Assembly: GCA_023391105.1 (NCBI GenBank)
Contig: JAEWBO010000034.1
Coordinates: 30,457 to 94,456 of the forward strand
Source: Bacillota bacterium
Lineage (GTDB): Bacteria; Bacillota; Clostridia; Christensenellales; SZUA-584
DNA: 64,000 nucleotides
Reading direction: 5' to 3'
The first letter of the stretch is position 1. Every line of letters starts with the position of its first letter. The position numbers were made by a program, and so were the translations under genes. The notes under the pieces were generated by a model, which ran no database searches, was not told the DNA's origin, and was given only the letters and a program-made list of their open reading frames with translations. Below are positions 16,935-27,021 of this stretch, in pieces.

Positions 16935-17731
16935 AAAGCACTTCGGAGCCGGTCGTTTATTGCTATGACGGCAGCTTCGACGGGCTGCTGTGCTGTGTGT
17001 TCGAGAGCTATGAAAAAAATGAGCTGCCGATGGACGTGTTGCAGGAGAGCATGCCGCTGCCGCTTTTGCTGCCTGTAAAGGCAATTGAGACGAATATGGA
17101 ACACGCCAAACGCGTACAAAAATCCATTCCAAAAAAGATGGGCTATCAGGCGCTGTATTTCTTGCGGCGCGCTTTTATGACCTGTCATCCCAAGAAGGAT
17201 TTGCTGATTCTGCAATTTATGCGTCTTGGCTATCGTTACGGCGTCTCGGTCATGAACCGGCTGACCGACGAACCGGTGCATGCACTTTTTGGCGCTGTCA
17301 AGCATCTGGACAATGAGGCACATCTGCTTAAAGGCTTCATACGCTTCTCCGATGCGAACGGCGTCTTGGTTGCGAAGATTGAGCCCAAGAACATCGTGCT
17401 GCCGCTCATCGCGCGGCACTTTTGCGAAAGATATCCGGAGGAGCGCTTTTTGATCTTCGATAAAACTAACGGAATGGTGCTGCTGTACGAAAATCGTTCG
17501 ATGACGATATGCAGCGTGGATGAGTTTGAGCAGCCCAGTCCCGGCAAAGAGGAGCAGAAATTCCGTGAGCTGTGGCGCTTGTTCTACAAGACCATTGAGA
17601 TCAAGGAGCGCCGCAATCCCCGCTGCCGTATGAGCCACATGCCCAAACGGTATTGGAACTGTATGACGGAATTTGCAGAGCAAGAGCAAAACGAAGGCTT
17701 AAGTTTCCTGCCCGAATCCTCATTAACATAA
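16913..17731 (+). CDS. DUF4130 partner of the radical SAM repair protein
   Basis: 272 residues; GGAGG at 16899-16903 precedes ATG 16913 within the radical SAM gene. It begins, after a short leader, with YCYDGSFDGLLCCVFESY, the hallmark of the family annotated as putative DNA metabolism protein. The middle contains HALFGAVKHLDNEAHLLKGFIRF and FCERYPEERFLIFDKTNG; the end has MPKRYWNCMTEF. The family resembles uracil-DNA-glycosylase-linked DUF4130 domains and is thought to act with the radical SAM partner on damaged DNA. The mechanism is unproven. Confidence 0.82.
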   Translation: MPERRNVESTSEPVVYCYDGSFDGLLCCVFESYEKNELPMDVLQESMPLPLLLPVKAIETNMEHAKRVQKSIPKKMGYQALYFLRRAFMTCHPKKDLLILQFMRLGYRYGVSVMNRLTDEPVHALFGAVKHLDNEAHLLKGFIRFSDANGVLVAKIEPKNIVLPLIARHFCERYPEERFLIFDKTNGMVLLYENRSMTICSVDEFEQPSPGKEEQKFRELWRLFYKTIEIKERRNPRCRMSHMPKRYWNCMTEFAEQEQNEGLSFLPESSLT

Positions 17732-17846
17732 CCACGCTTTGTATATTATCGAATATAAGGACTTTTATCCGACGATGCATTTATAGAGTTTTTAAAGAAA
17801 CAATGATGTCCAAAACAAGGCTGCCCCTCAACTTGTACCGCTCAAT

Positions 17847-19643
17847 TTACCTGATAATTAATGTTTGCCCTATCATAAGCACATCGCTTGTAAGGTTGTT
17901 CAGAGTCTTTATTGCCTGAACAGTCGTACCAAACCTTTGCGCAAGCAGCCATAGCGTATCGCCGGGCTGAACAGTATAGGTTGTAACCGTACCGGGAATC
18001 CGGAGCGTTTGCCCAATCATGAGCATATCGCTTGTCAGATTATTCAGAGTCTTTATCGCCTGAACGGTCGTACCAAACCTTTGTGAAAGCAGCCATAGCG
18101 TATCGCCAGACCGAACAATATATTCAAATGCTTCGGTTTCGGGAGTCGGGGGAAGAGCATTATCCCTGATGCCCCAATATGTATTGTAAAGTGCATTCCA
18201 GGTGGATGATTCCACAATGCCATTCGCAGTGAGACCCATCATTTGCTGGAACGCTATCACGGCCTGGGCAGTCTGACTTCCAAAAATACCATCCTGTGTT
18301 ACACTGGGAATTGTGGGGTAGAACTCACTGATAAAGCTTAGGATGTATTGTAGAGTGATTACGTCGATTCCGCTCGAGCCCACTCTGAGAATTGTACTGG
18401 GCGGGACTGTTCCAATTCCAAGAGCCGTACCTTCACTATCCAGCTCTGCCAACCTTGCTACGGCGACATAAACACTTGATAGCTTATTCCACGTTGCCAT
18501 TCCAACAATGCCGTCGGCGGGCAAATTAAATATGCTCTGAAATTTTGCTACCGCTGCATGTGTACTGGTGCCAAATATACCGGGGTCATCGGTTATTTGC
18601 GGAATTGCGGGATAGTTTCGCCTGATCCTGTTCAAATTGGTTTGTATGGTCTGCACGGACAGACCCGTACTGCCCAAACGCAGTGTACCGGGGAATGATA
18701 TCACGATGCCGGTGATAATATTGGTTTGCGAAATTTCAATATCATTTGGATAGTAATAGCGTAATATCTGAAATGCAGACCGGCCTTGATTGGCTAATGT
18801 TACCGTTCCCCATTGCGACAAGCCCGCACAGGTAGTGGTAGTGCCATTACAGAAAGACGTAAAAAATGGCGCAATCTGTCCTTGCCTTCGAACATACTGG
18901 TTGAAAATCTCATCCACGATTCGGCCAATGGATTCATAAATGGTTCGCCCATATACAAAATACTGGTCATAGGCGGCACTGTTTGTGATATCAAAATTAT
19001 ATCCTCGGCTTCTGTACCATTGGGTAAACACTCTGTTCAATGCAAATGTGATGATTGCATAAATATTCGCTTCAAGTGCCGCCTGCGGCCAGGTGGGATA
19101 GATTTCACTGCTGGCAACGTTTTTAACATAATCCGGGAAGGAGACTTGCACATTCGACGCTGACGAAGAAGGCGCCCCGAGGTGTATGGTGATCGGATTG
19201 GGAATGATGACCTGACGTAATACAAACGAATCGCTAAAAGACCCTAGCTGATTCCTGGGACCTGTCATTTGAACGGCGTGTGGCCCAATGGAGAGTTCCT
19301 GTATGGACGGGGCTGTTTGGTTTCGAAGCATCGGAATTAATTTTATAGGCTGAATCGCATTTTCACCATCAAATATTTGTACGTCTTTAATATATAAGAT
19401 GTTAAAACCTTCGGCCTTCGCTTCTAGCTCATATGTAGTATACGGTATGCCCGTGTAGTACGGATCTAGTGACAGACTCCTGTCCACAGCCTCAAGCGTA
19501 ATACTTTCGGTTTCGCCGCTTTCATCGGTTTTCAGGTTATACAATATAATACCATTATCATCCCTGATCCTTATTCGGACTCCCTTTAATGGCAGCGCAT
19601 TATCGGCGGTGCGTGCCTGTATGATTAAATTCCCTTTACCCAT
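17847..19643 (-). CDS. SpoIID-like protein with two peptidoglycan-binding and two LysM domains
   Basis: About 598 residues on the minus strand. ATG at 19643 is preferred over 19652 because AGGGGG lies about 9 bases before it. Order: Ig/CNA-like beta domain (about 1-110); SpoIID-like core (about 140-310) with PTWPQAALEANIYAIITFAL and FCNGTTTTCAGLSQWGTVTLA; two PG-binding-1 domains (about 315-390 and 425-490), each with DGI(V/F)G...AVxxFQ; and two C-terminal LysM repeats. It is probably a cell-wall or spore-cortex protein; no signal peptide is visible, which fits a spore-mother-cell protein. It converges on the DUF4130 gene. Confidence 0.8.
   Translation of the reverse strand: MGKGNLIIQARTADNALPLKGVRIRIRDDNGIILYNLKTDESGETESITLEAVDRSLSLDPYYTGIPYTTYELEAKAEGFNILYIKDVQIFDGENAIQPIKLIPMLRNQTAPSIQELSIGPHAVQMTGPRNQLGSFSDSFVLRQVIIPNPITIHLGAPSSSASNVQVSFPDYVKNVASSEIYPTWPQAALEANIYAIITFALNRVFTQWYRSRGYNFDITNSAAYDQYFVYGRTIYESIGRIVDEIFNQYVRRQGQIAPFFTSFCNGTTTTCAGLSQWGTVTLANQGRSAFQILRYYYPNDIEISQTNIITGIVISFPGTLRLGSTGLSVQTIQTNLNRIRRNYPAIPQITDDPGIFGTSTHAAVAKFQSIFNLPADGIVGMATWNKLSSVYVAVARLAELDSEGTALGIGTVPPSTILRVGSSGIDVITLQYILSFISEFYPTIPSVTQDGIFGSQTAQAVIAFQQMMGLTANGIVESSTWNALYNTYWGIRDNALPPTPETEAFEYIVRSGDTLWLLSQRFGTTVQAIKTLNNLTSDMLMIGQTLRIPGTVTTYTVQPGDTLWLLAQRFGTTVQAIKTLNNLTSDVLMIGQTLIIR
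17863..18107 (-). repeat. Two near-identical LysM-coding repeats (144-base period)
   Basis: Segments 17863-17963 and 18007-18107 are largely identical, encoding SGDTLWLLxQRFGTT and IKTLNNLTSD in each LysM unit. High DNA identity implies recent duplication or gene conversion. Confidence 0.8.
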
Positions 19644-19879
19644 ACTTTGCATCCCCCTAGAATATGTATATTTAAATCGGAGCGAAATTAGGTTCGTTGT
19701 TTTAGTATATTCATATCACGGAACGAGGGTGATTTTTTATCGAGGAATATAGAATTTAAACGTATACTGTTATTCTTTCAGATAATTTTTGCGACTTACT
19801 GTTATCTTATCACTCCGCAAATAATTATTTGGTAAACAGGGCACTCTAATCATGATATACTACCCTTGGAGTGATGATT

Positions 19880-20062
19880 ATGATGCCTACGACCGCCTTT
19901 ACTAATCGCCTTGCAAACGAACAGTCCGGCTACCTTCTTCAGCACGCCCACAATCCTGTGGACTGGTATCCTTGGGGGGATGAAGCCTTTGAAAAAGCAC
20001 GCATGGAGGATAAACCCGTATTCCTGTCTATTGGCTATTCCACCTGCCATTGGTGCCATGTT
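19880..20062 (+). pseudogene. YyaL-like (DUF255, thioredoxin-domain) gene, cut after the CHWCHV motif
   Basis: GGAG (19868-19871) precedes ATG 19880. About 60 residues match the start of the DUF255 thioredoxin-like family: NRLANEQSGYLLQHAHNP, VDWYPWGDEAF, and FLSIGYSTCHWCHV. Intact members are about 600-680 residues and continue with MEHESFE. Here the match stops at about 20062 and the frame ends after 12 unrelated residues at 20098. Everything to the right is mobile-element or cargo sequence, so this is probably the left junction of the integrated element, with the rest of the gene beyond the window. Confidence 0.75.
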
Positions 20063-20286
20063 CACAAAATCAATAACACGTCGAGTGTTAATTCATAATA
20101 TATGTTATCGAAATATCCATTTCTGTCACCTAAAATGTAATAAAAATATAATATAACCACATTCCTAATATAGATATTGTCAGTTTTTTTCAGACGAAAT
20201 AATTTTTAAGAATAATAAGAAGCTGTTATGTCATCATCTAATATGCTAAAATTTGAATAATAAACGGGAAATGCGGAGACTTATTT
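20063..20286. other. AT-rich spacer at the presumed element boundary
   Basis: No gene. It begins exactly where the yyaL homology ends and contains a small inverted repeat, TAACAC and GTGTTA (20073-20091). No integrase or clear attachment repeat can be defined without the right end. Confidence 0.3.
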
Positions 20287-21485
20287 ATGAGCTATGTTGA
20301 TGATATCGTAACTGCTGAGGAAAGAGAAAAGTTATACAACGAAGTATGGTCGGAACCAGTTATTACTGTAGCAAAAAGATATAACATATCTGATAATGGT
20401 CTCCGAAAACGGTGTAAAAAGTTGGGAATACCACTGCCGACTGCTGGGTATTGGGCAAAAGTTTACGCCGGGCAAACTATTAAAAAACCTTCCTTACCTA
20501 AAGTGTTTGGTGATTTGCGTAGATATGTAAGAAATTACGTAATCAAATATAAAAAAGATATTAATGAATATAACGATACCGAATTGAAGTTGGCTGAGGA
20601 CCTATATTTATTAACAGATTCAACTCAGGAGTATATTAATCAAACCTGCTCTAAAATAGAAGTAAAAAAGACATTGCGTGATCCTCATCATTTAATTATT
20701 GAACACAAAGAACAATCGGTATTAAGGAAGAAAAGAAATAAAGAATCAAAGTCTTTTTACGGGACTCAAACATCATATGAAGATAAATCAATTCTGCCGA
20801 TATTTGTTTCTGAACAGAATATTAATAGGGCATATAAAATTTTTGATATTTAATTAAAACAATAGAGGAAATGGAGGGCTTTTGTAACACCACAATCGAG
20901 AAAGGGCAAGATAAAGGCTACATAAGTATTATGAAAACTTACTTCTTTTTTGAGTTAAAAGAATTCTCAAAAAAGAAGGGAAGTGATGACAGTAAGTTTG
21001 TTTTTACAGTATCAGCGTTCAGTTGGTTTTATGACAAAGAATTTTGTGGTTTTGAATATAAGGATAAAGATAATGATCCTATAGAGAGTCAATTAGGCTA
21101 CATTATTCGAGACATGTTTGTAACGGCTAATAAACTCCTAATAACCGAAGAGTTGGAAGAAAGGGAAGAGAGAAGAAAAAAGCTTGAAATTGAAAGACAG
21201 CAGCATTTAGAAAAGCTAAGAAATGGTGAATTAGCTGATGTAAAAGTATTGACTCAAGCAGCATCAGATTGGGATAAAGCCCAAAAGATTCGTCGGTTCA
21301 TTCATAAACTCGAATCTCAAATTTGCAGTATTAATGATGCCGACAAACGAATGAAAGTAATTGATTGGATAAAGTGGGCTAGAGATAAGGCGGATTGGCT
21401 TGATCCCCTCATAGAAAAAGAGGACGATTTACTTGGCACTAGTAAACACATTTTTGATATAATTTATGATATGGAAATGGATTAA
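20287..21485 (+). pseudogene. Phage/plasmid-type HTH-coiled-coil protein gene, split by a single-base frameshift
   Basis: Two reading frames form one gene of about 399 codons. The first (20287-20853) starts with a helix-turn-helix region: REKLYNEVWSEP, VAKRYNISDNGLRKRCKKLG and PLPTAGYWAKVYAG. The second (to 21485) carries an acidic/basic coiled coil and ends with IDWIKWARDKADWLDPL. Adding one T near 20850 joins IFDI to LIKTIEEMEG without a stop, so the break is a one-base loss in a T-run. Such proteins occur in defence and mobile regions with unknown role. It may be inactivated, or a sequencing error. Confidence 0.65.
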
Positions 21486-21709
21486 ACGACACGCAACGTA
21501 TGTGGCTATTATATAAAATATATTAAGCTGGCTAGGGACAAGCCATGAAGAATAAATATCCCTAATATGTTAACTGAATGACTTGAGAAATAAGTAAATG
21601 GCTAGTATTATTAACTGATCTATAGCCGGTTGGAGTGAAAGACTCTATAGCCGGTTTTAATTTGAGCTTTTTCCGCTGCGTTTGTGACACCTAGTACTGT
21701 CTAATATTA
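21486..21709. other. Intergenic stretch with a 12-base direct repeat
   Basis: CTATAGCCGGTT occurs at 21620-21631 and again at 21645-21656 in the same direction, 25 bases apart. No gene is seen. Confidence 0.4.
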
Positions 21710-21738
21710 TTGGAAAATGTCCGATTTTGTGTTATCCT
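21710..21738 (+). promoter_or_regulatory. Promoter of the defence-like operon
   Basis: TTGGAA (21710-21715) and TATCCT (21733-21738), spacer 17, about 35 bases before the HTH gene. Confidence 0.5.
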
Positions 21739-21772
21739 ATTTAAACAAAAGAGATTATAAGGAGTGTAAGCC

Positions 21773-21961
21773 ATGGATACGCCACGTGCCGAAAAATGGG
21801 TTGACACTAAGACTGTTGCCGAGTATTTAAATATTAATAAACAGACTGTTTTTACGTGGATTGCTCAAAAAAACCTTCCTGCTGTTAGGGTGGGGAAATC
21901 TTGGCGCTTTAAGCTCTCAGAAATTGATGATTGGGTGCGTTCGGGTGGAGCTACAAAGTAA
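21773..21961 (+). CDS. Excisionase/MerR-type helix-turn-helix protein
   Basis: 62 residues, AAGGAG site, ATG 21773. The whole protein is one winged-helix unit: WVDTKTVAEYLNINKQTVF for the helix-turn-helix and VRVGKSWRFKLSEIDDWV for the wing, as in small excisionase-family DNA-binding proteins. It heads the operon 33 bases before the DUF4338 gene and probably regulates it, or guides the system to DNA. Confidence 0.8.
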   Translation: MDTPRAEKWVDTKTVAEYLNINKQTVFTWIAQKNLPAVRVGKSWRFKLSEIDDWVRSGGATK

Positions 21962-21994
21962 AGTATTTTGAATTATTAAGGAGGGTCCAGTCCT

Positions 21995-23965
21995 GTGGCA
22001 GAGGAAATACTCGAACCGTTTTTTCCTGCGCTTAGCGGCGAAGGCCATGAGCGATTTAATCATATAATCAATAATCTTTCTCAAGCATATCCGAACTACA
22101 CGAGCGAGATTGTTCGCAGAGAATTAGAAATGCTCCAATGCGATCAAGAGGACATTGTTATGTTAAAATATAAAGCTGCCTTAAGCGCCTTATATGATTT
22201 GCTACAGCAAGGCTGGAGTATTGAGATTAACGACGAAAAGCTTTTTTTGAAGATTACTGACGATTCCACATTGGATAAGGCTCATGTGCGATACAGGCTT
22301 ACTTCTGAGCGGTGCGCACAATTTCAGGATGAATCTGTACTTCGTTTTATCTCACATATGGAAAGAAACAAGGTTTATAATGGACACAATATCTCAATTA
22401 AAAACCTTGTAGGTGACAGTCAATTGATTCTTGATGCAATTAGACGCGAGGACACTCAAATTGTTCAGCCCTATATTCAGCTTATAACGCACACCAGAGA
22501 TGAACATACAGGGTATTACGATTCGGAGATATGGAGATATTTCCGATATACTTGGTCAATACCATATAAATCAATGCCTGGTAGAAATCTTTTCTATCTT
22601 GTTCGCGATGCTGCACAGCCATATCATCCTGTAATGGGAATTTTTGCACTAGGTAATTCTGTTCTCAATCTGGCGGTTCGCGATGATGAAATCGGTTGGA
22701 CTGTTGAGGCTATTAAGCAGCAAATGAAACGAAAAGAAAGGAATGAGATTTCAGATAACCTTGTTAGCGGAACAAATGGAACGGTTAAAGCAAAAAAGAC
22801 TACATATTTGGAGGATGAGGCTCAATACCAGAAAAGGCTACAGACTTACTCTGAAAAAACTATTAAGCTTTTAGTACAAAACCTTCATGATGCCATTGGC
22901 GACATTTTTGTAAAGGATCTAGGCTATCACAGAAATACAAAAAATCCATCAGCGGAGAAAATACTTGAATTAAAGGAGTTGTCGGAGTCTCTCCGTGAAA
23001 AGGTTATAGATAACAAGAAAACGAGTCAAGTTTCCAGTTGGGAAGAAGAAGCAAAGGAGCCGCTGTTTCATAAAAAAAGAGCTGCGGAGCTTGCCCGATT
23101 ACTGGAGGCTCAGAGTATCTTTAATAAAGCAAAGAAAAACAGCTATGTTGACTGGCTTTCAGATCTGTTGCATTCGGATACAGGGAGGAAGGCAATAAAC
23201 ACAGCTTTAGTGGCCAATCGCAAAACAAAGATAGGTTCTAATATGATGGAAATCATTGTTTGTGGAGCGATTCCGCCTTACAATGATTTGTTAGGCGGTA
23301 AATTAGTCAGTTTGCTCGCCTGCAGCCCAACAGTGATTCGTGATTATACGAAAAAATATGAGCACCAAATTAGCGAAATTGCTTCCAGAGTGAAGGGTAA
23401 GCGAGTCATTAGGGACAGTCGTTTAGCTTTTTTAGGAACTACCAGCCTCTATGCGCTCGGAAGTAGCCAGTATAACCGTATTAAGGTTCCGATGTCAGAC
23501 GATTTTACTTTACAATTTAAGAAAATGGGTATTACGGAGGGCTATGGCACGGTATATTTTTCAAAGCTGACCACTACTACAATGATGCGCATATTAGAGC
23601 TTCAGGACGGCGGCCGCAGAATTAACAACATTTTTGGTGAGGGTACAAGCCCGCGATTCAGGTTGATTAGCCGTGGCTTGAGTGCTATTGGTATACGTGC
23701 GGATGCTTTTTTACGACATTATTCACCGAGAATCGTTTATTCAATAGAGCTTGCTAAAAATACAAACGATTTTCTGTTAGGGTATTCAAAGGATATTATT
23801 TATCCCTTTGATATTGAAAACGACGAAAGCATTGAGAAAACGACACAATACATGATAGATTTTTGGTATAAGCGTTGGCTCCAAATGCGACTCGAATCCG
23901 TGAATATTGAGGAGCGTCTTTCGGACTTTAATCCAGAACAGATAATGGTTAGCAATACGAGGTGA
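21995..23965 (+). CDS. DUF4338 (DruA-family) protein
   Basis: 656 residues from GTG 21995 behind AAGGAGGG. It matches the long form of the DUF4338 family, best known from DruA of the Druantia anti-phage system: WRYFRYTWSIPYKSMPGR (180-197), PVMGI (212-216), RDDEIGW (229-235), CGAIPPYNDLLGGKL (423-437), TTSLYALGSSQYNR (482-495), GYGTV (516-520) and RRINNIFGEGTSPR (541-554). The biochemical role of the family is not established. No DruE helicase is present; instead two ATPases and an SfsA nuclease follow in the same direction with almost no gaps. The family call is firm, the function open. Confidence 0.75.
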   Translation: MAEEILEPFFPALSGEGHERFNHIINNLSQAYPNYTSEIVRRELEMLQCDQEDIVMLKYKAALSALYDLLQQGWSIEINDEKLFLKITDDSTLDKAHVRYRLTSERCAQFQDESVLRFISHMERNKVYNGHNISIKNLVGDSQLILDAIRREDTQIVQPYIQLITHTRDEHTGYYDSEIWRYFRYTWSIPYKSMPGRNLFYLVRDAAQPYHPVMGIFALGNSVLNLAVRDDEIGWTVEAIKQQMKRKERNEISDNLVSGTNGTVKAKKTTYLEDEAQYQKRLQTYSEKTIKLLVQNLHDAIGDIFVKDLGYHRNTKNPSAEKILELKELSESLREKVIDNKKTSQVSSWEEEAKEPLFHKKRAAELARLLEAQSIFNKAKKNSYVDWLSDLLHSDTGRKAINTALVANRKTKIGSNMMEIIVCGAIPPYNDLLGGKLVSLLACSPTVIRDYTKKYEHQISEIASRVKGKRVIRDSRLAFLGTTSLYALGSSQYNRIKVPMSDDFTLQFKKMGITEGYGTVYFSKLTTTTMMRILELQDGGRRINNIFGEGTSPRFRLISRGLSAIGIRADAFLRHYSPRIVYSIELAKNTNDFLLGYSKDIIYPFDIENDESIEKTTQYMIDFWYKRWLQMRLESVNIEERLSDFNPEQIMVSNTR

Positions 23966-23971
23966 ATGAAC

Positions 23972-25528
23972 ATGAGTAATCTACAGTTAATCAAGCGCCT
24001 GTATAGAGGGAAAACCTGTTATTCTGATGCACTAAGCGATGAGGAACTTGAAATTCTACAGATTCCCTCCGGTGTTGACGCGATTGTCGAGCAAATGGTA
24101 AGCGAAAATAGGATAGTATTCCTGACAGGTAATCCGGGTGACGGGAAAACCTACATAATTCGGACGGCAAGAAAAAAGCACCCGAAATTATACGCTGTCT
24201 CGGACTTGAACAGTATTTCTGAAAAGCAAGTAGATGAGGAAATACAAAGACTATTAAATTGCTATCGTAATCACATACCGTGTATAGTCGCTGCAAATGA
24301 ATACCCATTTTTAAGTCTCTTACGCAAGCTTACAGCGATTGCCCCGGATTTTCACAAGGAATTGCTTGGAGTCAAGCAAAACACAACTGTTCTTAATTAT
24401 CCAACCGTTCAGCTGGGAAGAATTTGCGTTATTGATTTGAATGATAGAAATCTTTTGGACAAGGAACGCAGCATTGTTGGGCTTACTATAGAAAAATTCA
24501 TTGCGCTTCTTCGAGATAATCTCGGAAGCAACATTTATCTTGATTATAACATCAATGCATTATCAGATCCCTTAGTCGTGCAGCAATATGTCAGAATTTT
24601 TAGTCTAGTTTCATTGACAGGAGAGCATTTTGCCATAAGAGACATTCTTGGGACTATTGCCTATACTTTTACTGCCTGCACATTTGAGGATGCTGATGTT
24701 AAGTCAGGATACTATTATGACGCTTTTTTCTCTGGAGATAATGATTTGATGAAAATGGCAGCAGATTTTGATCCCATTCTTCTATCAAAGCCATCACTTG
24801 ATGAAAAGCTCTGGAATGGTGAATTAGTTGACGGATGGAGATTAGGTATACCTGAAAAATGGCCCTATGAGATTGAGGAGGATGTAGAGCAGGCAGTCGA
24901 TTTGTTTAAATCAATCAAGCGAAAATTCTATTTTGAGAATGAACTCTCTAAAGGCTTAGTGGATCTTCAGCCTGTAGATTATAGTGAGTGCGAAAAAATC
25001 CTGATAAGCATAAGGTCAAAAAACAAGGAGATAAAACGACGTTTACTTCGTTCCATGAACAGGCTTTTCCTTTCTTCGGATATGGAATGTGATCGACTAC
25101 GTGTATGGACTACGCATGGCTTCGATTTGACTAGAGAATCTGGCGCTGCTGTTTCAACTCGTTGCATCGATGGAGCTGATCTGGAGCTTGCTTTTCCAGA
25201 GCCGGTGAAATGGCTAGACAAGCTAGAATATACGCCTTCATATATCGTACTAAGGCATAGAAAAAAAGACTTGCGAAAGGCGTATCTGCAAATTGACCTT
25301 GATATGCTAAAAACACTAATTGCTATTGAAAAGGGTTATCCTGTTGCTTTACTCTCGACTCAATACGAGCAAAAGTTAGCGCAGTTTTTACACGGCTTAT
25401 GCTCGGCAGGGCTTGCAAGGGATTATAGCAATGGAGAGACTATTCTCTCTAATCGCCGGGAGGGGACAAGCAGGAGAATATTCATTGAGGACGATAAATA
25501 TCAGTTGTCTGTTGGAGGTACGCTGTGA
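23972..25528 (+). CDS. P-loop ATPase of the defence-like operon (position of DptF)
   Basis: 518 residues from ATG 23972, chosen because GAGGTG lies about 8 bases upstream; ATG 23966 is too close. Walker A is GNPGDGKT (residues 53-60) after IVFLT; a possible Walker B/sensor region is CIVAANEYPFLSLL. The NPGDGK form recalls AAA-like and DptF-type ATPases, but overall similarity to DptF is not certain from reading alone. The protein appears soluble. It overlaps the next gene by four bases (GTGA), so the two products are probably made in equal amounts and form a complex. Confidence 0.6.
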   Translation: MSNLQLIKRLYRGKTCYSDALSDEELEILQIPSGVDAIVEQMVSENRIVFLTGNPGDGKTYIIRTARKKHPKLYAVSDLNSISEKQVDEEIQRLLNCYRNHIPCIVAANEYPFLSLLRKLTAIAPDFHKELLGVKQNTTVLNYPTVQLGRICVIDLNDRNLLDKERSIVGLTIEKFIALLRDNLGSNIYLDYNINALSDPLVVQQYVRIFSLVSLTGEHFAIRDILGTIAYTFTACTFEDADVKSGYYYDAFFSGDNDLMKMAADFDPILLSKPSLDEKLWNGELVDGWRLGIPEKWPYEIEEDVEQAVDLFKSIKRKFYFENELSKGLVDLQPVDYSECEKILISIRSKNKEIKRRLLRSMNRLFLSSDMECDRLRVWTTHGFDLTRESGAAVSTRCIDGADLELAFPEPVKWLDKLEYTPSYIVLRHRKKDLRKAYLQIDLDMLKTLIAIEKGYPVALLSTQYEQKLAQFLHGLCSAGLARDYSNGETILSNRREGTSRRIFIEDDKYQLSVGGTL

Positions 25529-27018
25529 GTAAAAGATATGATACTCTAAGAGATGAATATGGCGCAAAGCTATGCAAGGAGCTTGGATTCCTCCCTACCT
25601 CAAACTCGACAAAGCCGCTTTATATTGCGAACGGGCTATTTCGCGAAAGCACAGGAAGGATTTGCGAGATGCGAGATGTTCATAAATGGGTGGTTAGTGA
25701 GCGTCGTGCAAAGGCTATTCCATCCAAGGAACTTATGGAGGAGTTCTCCACAGTTTTTAATGATAGCAATACAGAGAAGGTTGAGGAACTACAGGAGGTT
25801 CGCTTTTACTTTGAAAGAATCTTCAATCCCGATTCAACGGTGTATCCAAGCTATGATAATTCTGTAATGAATATTTCATCTAAGTGGCTTGTTCATCCCC
25901 CTGCACAGGCTGAGGCTGGAATTGGACGTTTTCTATTTGAAATCCTGAATGAACCCATAAATGGTGTAGCTTCTCCTGCGCTTGAACTATTGAGAACTGC
26001 GCTTCAGCAAGACGACGATGACATTACAAGATTAATAAAGCCAATTATTATAAGAGAGCCAGAAGCGGAACGGCTTAAGCTAATTCAGCTTGAACCAACC
26101 TCAACTTCATTGAACCAAAGCAAGCAAGCAATTCGTGTAGGATTTGACCGCTTAGCTAAAAATATTATTTTACTTGGGCAAGAAGAGGATTCATTATTGG
26201 TTCTTAGGCGGCTCGTCTGCTTTGCAAGCTTCGCTGTGTTTTTCTATTTGGAGGATATAAACCATACAGAATTCGCCGCCCCTAAAATCCCCTTGCTGTT
26301 AGATGCAGGGCTCGGACTTGGAGCAATTGAAAGCGCGAGTTCTGGTAGCTTTTTATCCTGTAAAAAGGCTGTAGAGTTATACACTATCAATTTTCTTGAA
26401 AAGTACCTTTCCGGCTTAAATGGAAAATACATTCTTGATATTAAAGATAAAAAAGCTATAGAGAACTATATCAATGGTATTGCTCTTTATCACAAAAAAA
26501 GCGATGTTGAGGAAATCCGTCAGATCATACTTCAGCATTTCAATGGGTATTGTGAAAAAGGAGAGAAGCCGATTCGTGCCATCGCCCGTTCCCTGCAATT
26601 TACGCTTTACACTTATACCTACCCAAACAATACTCCATCGGATTTTTGTAACGTTATAGGGAAAAGAGGCGGAATTGCAGGTCCCGCCGGCTCCGCAGCC
26701 AAGCAGGTTCGGCTTTTAATACATCGCTTTGCATTGGAAAATCTGATTTTAAGTGTTATAGAGCCTGAAAGATTTCATGAAGGGCTAGAATTAAGAGAAC
26801 TTGGCGAATATTTGCGAGATAGCTATTCGGTCATAATAGGAACGGATACCGATGTGGATTATTCTTTGCTTGCAAACGCCAAGATTGCTCAGGATACACC
26901 CGAAAATTTGCGTAGCGAGCTTTCGCAAAATGCACAGGGTATTGCAAATATGCTTATATCCTTGGGCCTAGCCAAAAGATATGCTGATGGCGTAACGATC
27001 ATAGGCACGGAGGTTTAA
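25525..27018 (+). CDS. Unrecognised protein of the defence-like operon (position of DptG)
   Basis: 497 residues from GTG 25525 behind GGAGG, overlapping the ATPase gene by four bases. I do not recognise the family. It is soluble, without P-loop or nuclease motif; segments that look structured are RLVCFASFAVFFYLEDI and PLLLDAGLGLGAIESAS in the middle, and RAIARSLQFTLYTYTYP with GKRGGIAGPAGSAAKQVR later. Its place between an ATPase and an FtsK/HerA-type protein is that of DptG in phosphorothioation-dependent restriction, a comparison from gene order only. Confidence 0.5.
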   Translation: MSKRYDTLRDEYGAKLCKELGFLPTSNSTKPLYIANGLFRESTGRICEMRDVHKWVVSERRAKAIPSKELMEEFSTVFNDSNTEKVEELQEVRFYFERIFNPDSTVYPSYDNSVMNISSKWLVHPPAQAEAGIGRFLFEILNEPINGVASPALELLRTALQQDDDDITRLIKPIIIREPEAERLKLIQLEPTSTSLNQSKQAIRVGFDRLAKNIILLGQEEDSLLVLRRLVCFASFAVFFYLEDINHTEFAAPKIPLLLDAGLGLGAIESASSGSFLSCKKAVELYTINFLEKYLSGLNGKYILDIKDKKAIENYINGIALYHKKSDVEEIRQIILQHFNGYCEKGEKPIRAIARSLQFTLYTYTYPNNTPSDFCNVIGKRGGIAGPAGSAAKQVRLLIHRFALENLILSVIEPERFHEGLELRELGEYLRDSYSVIIGTDTDVDYSLLANAKIAQDTPENLRSELSQNAQGIANMLISLGLAKRYADGVTIIGTEV

Positions 27019-27021
27019 GAA

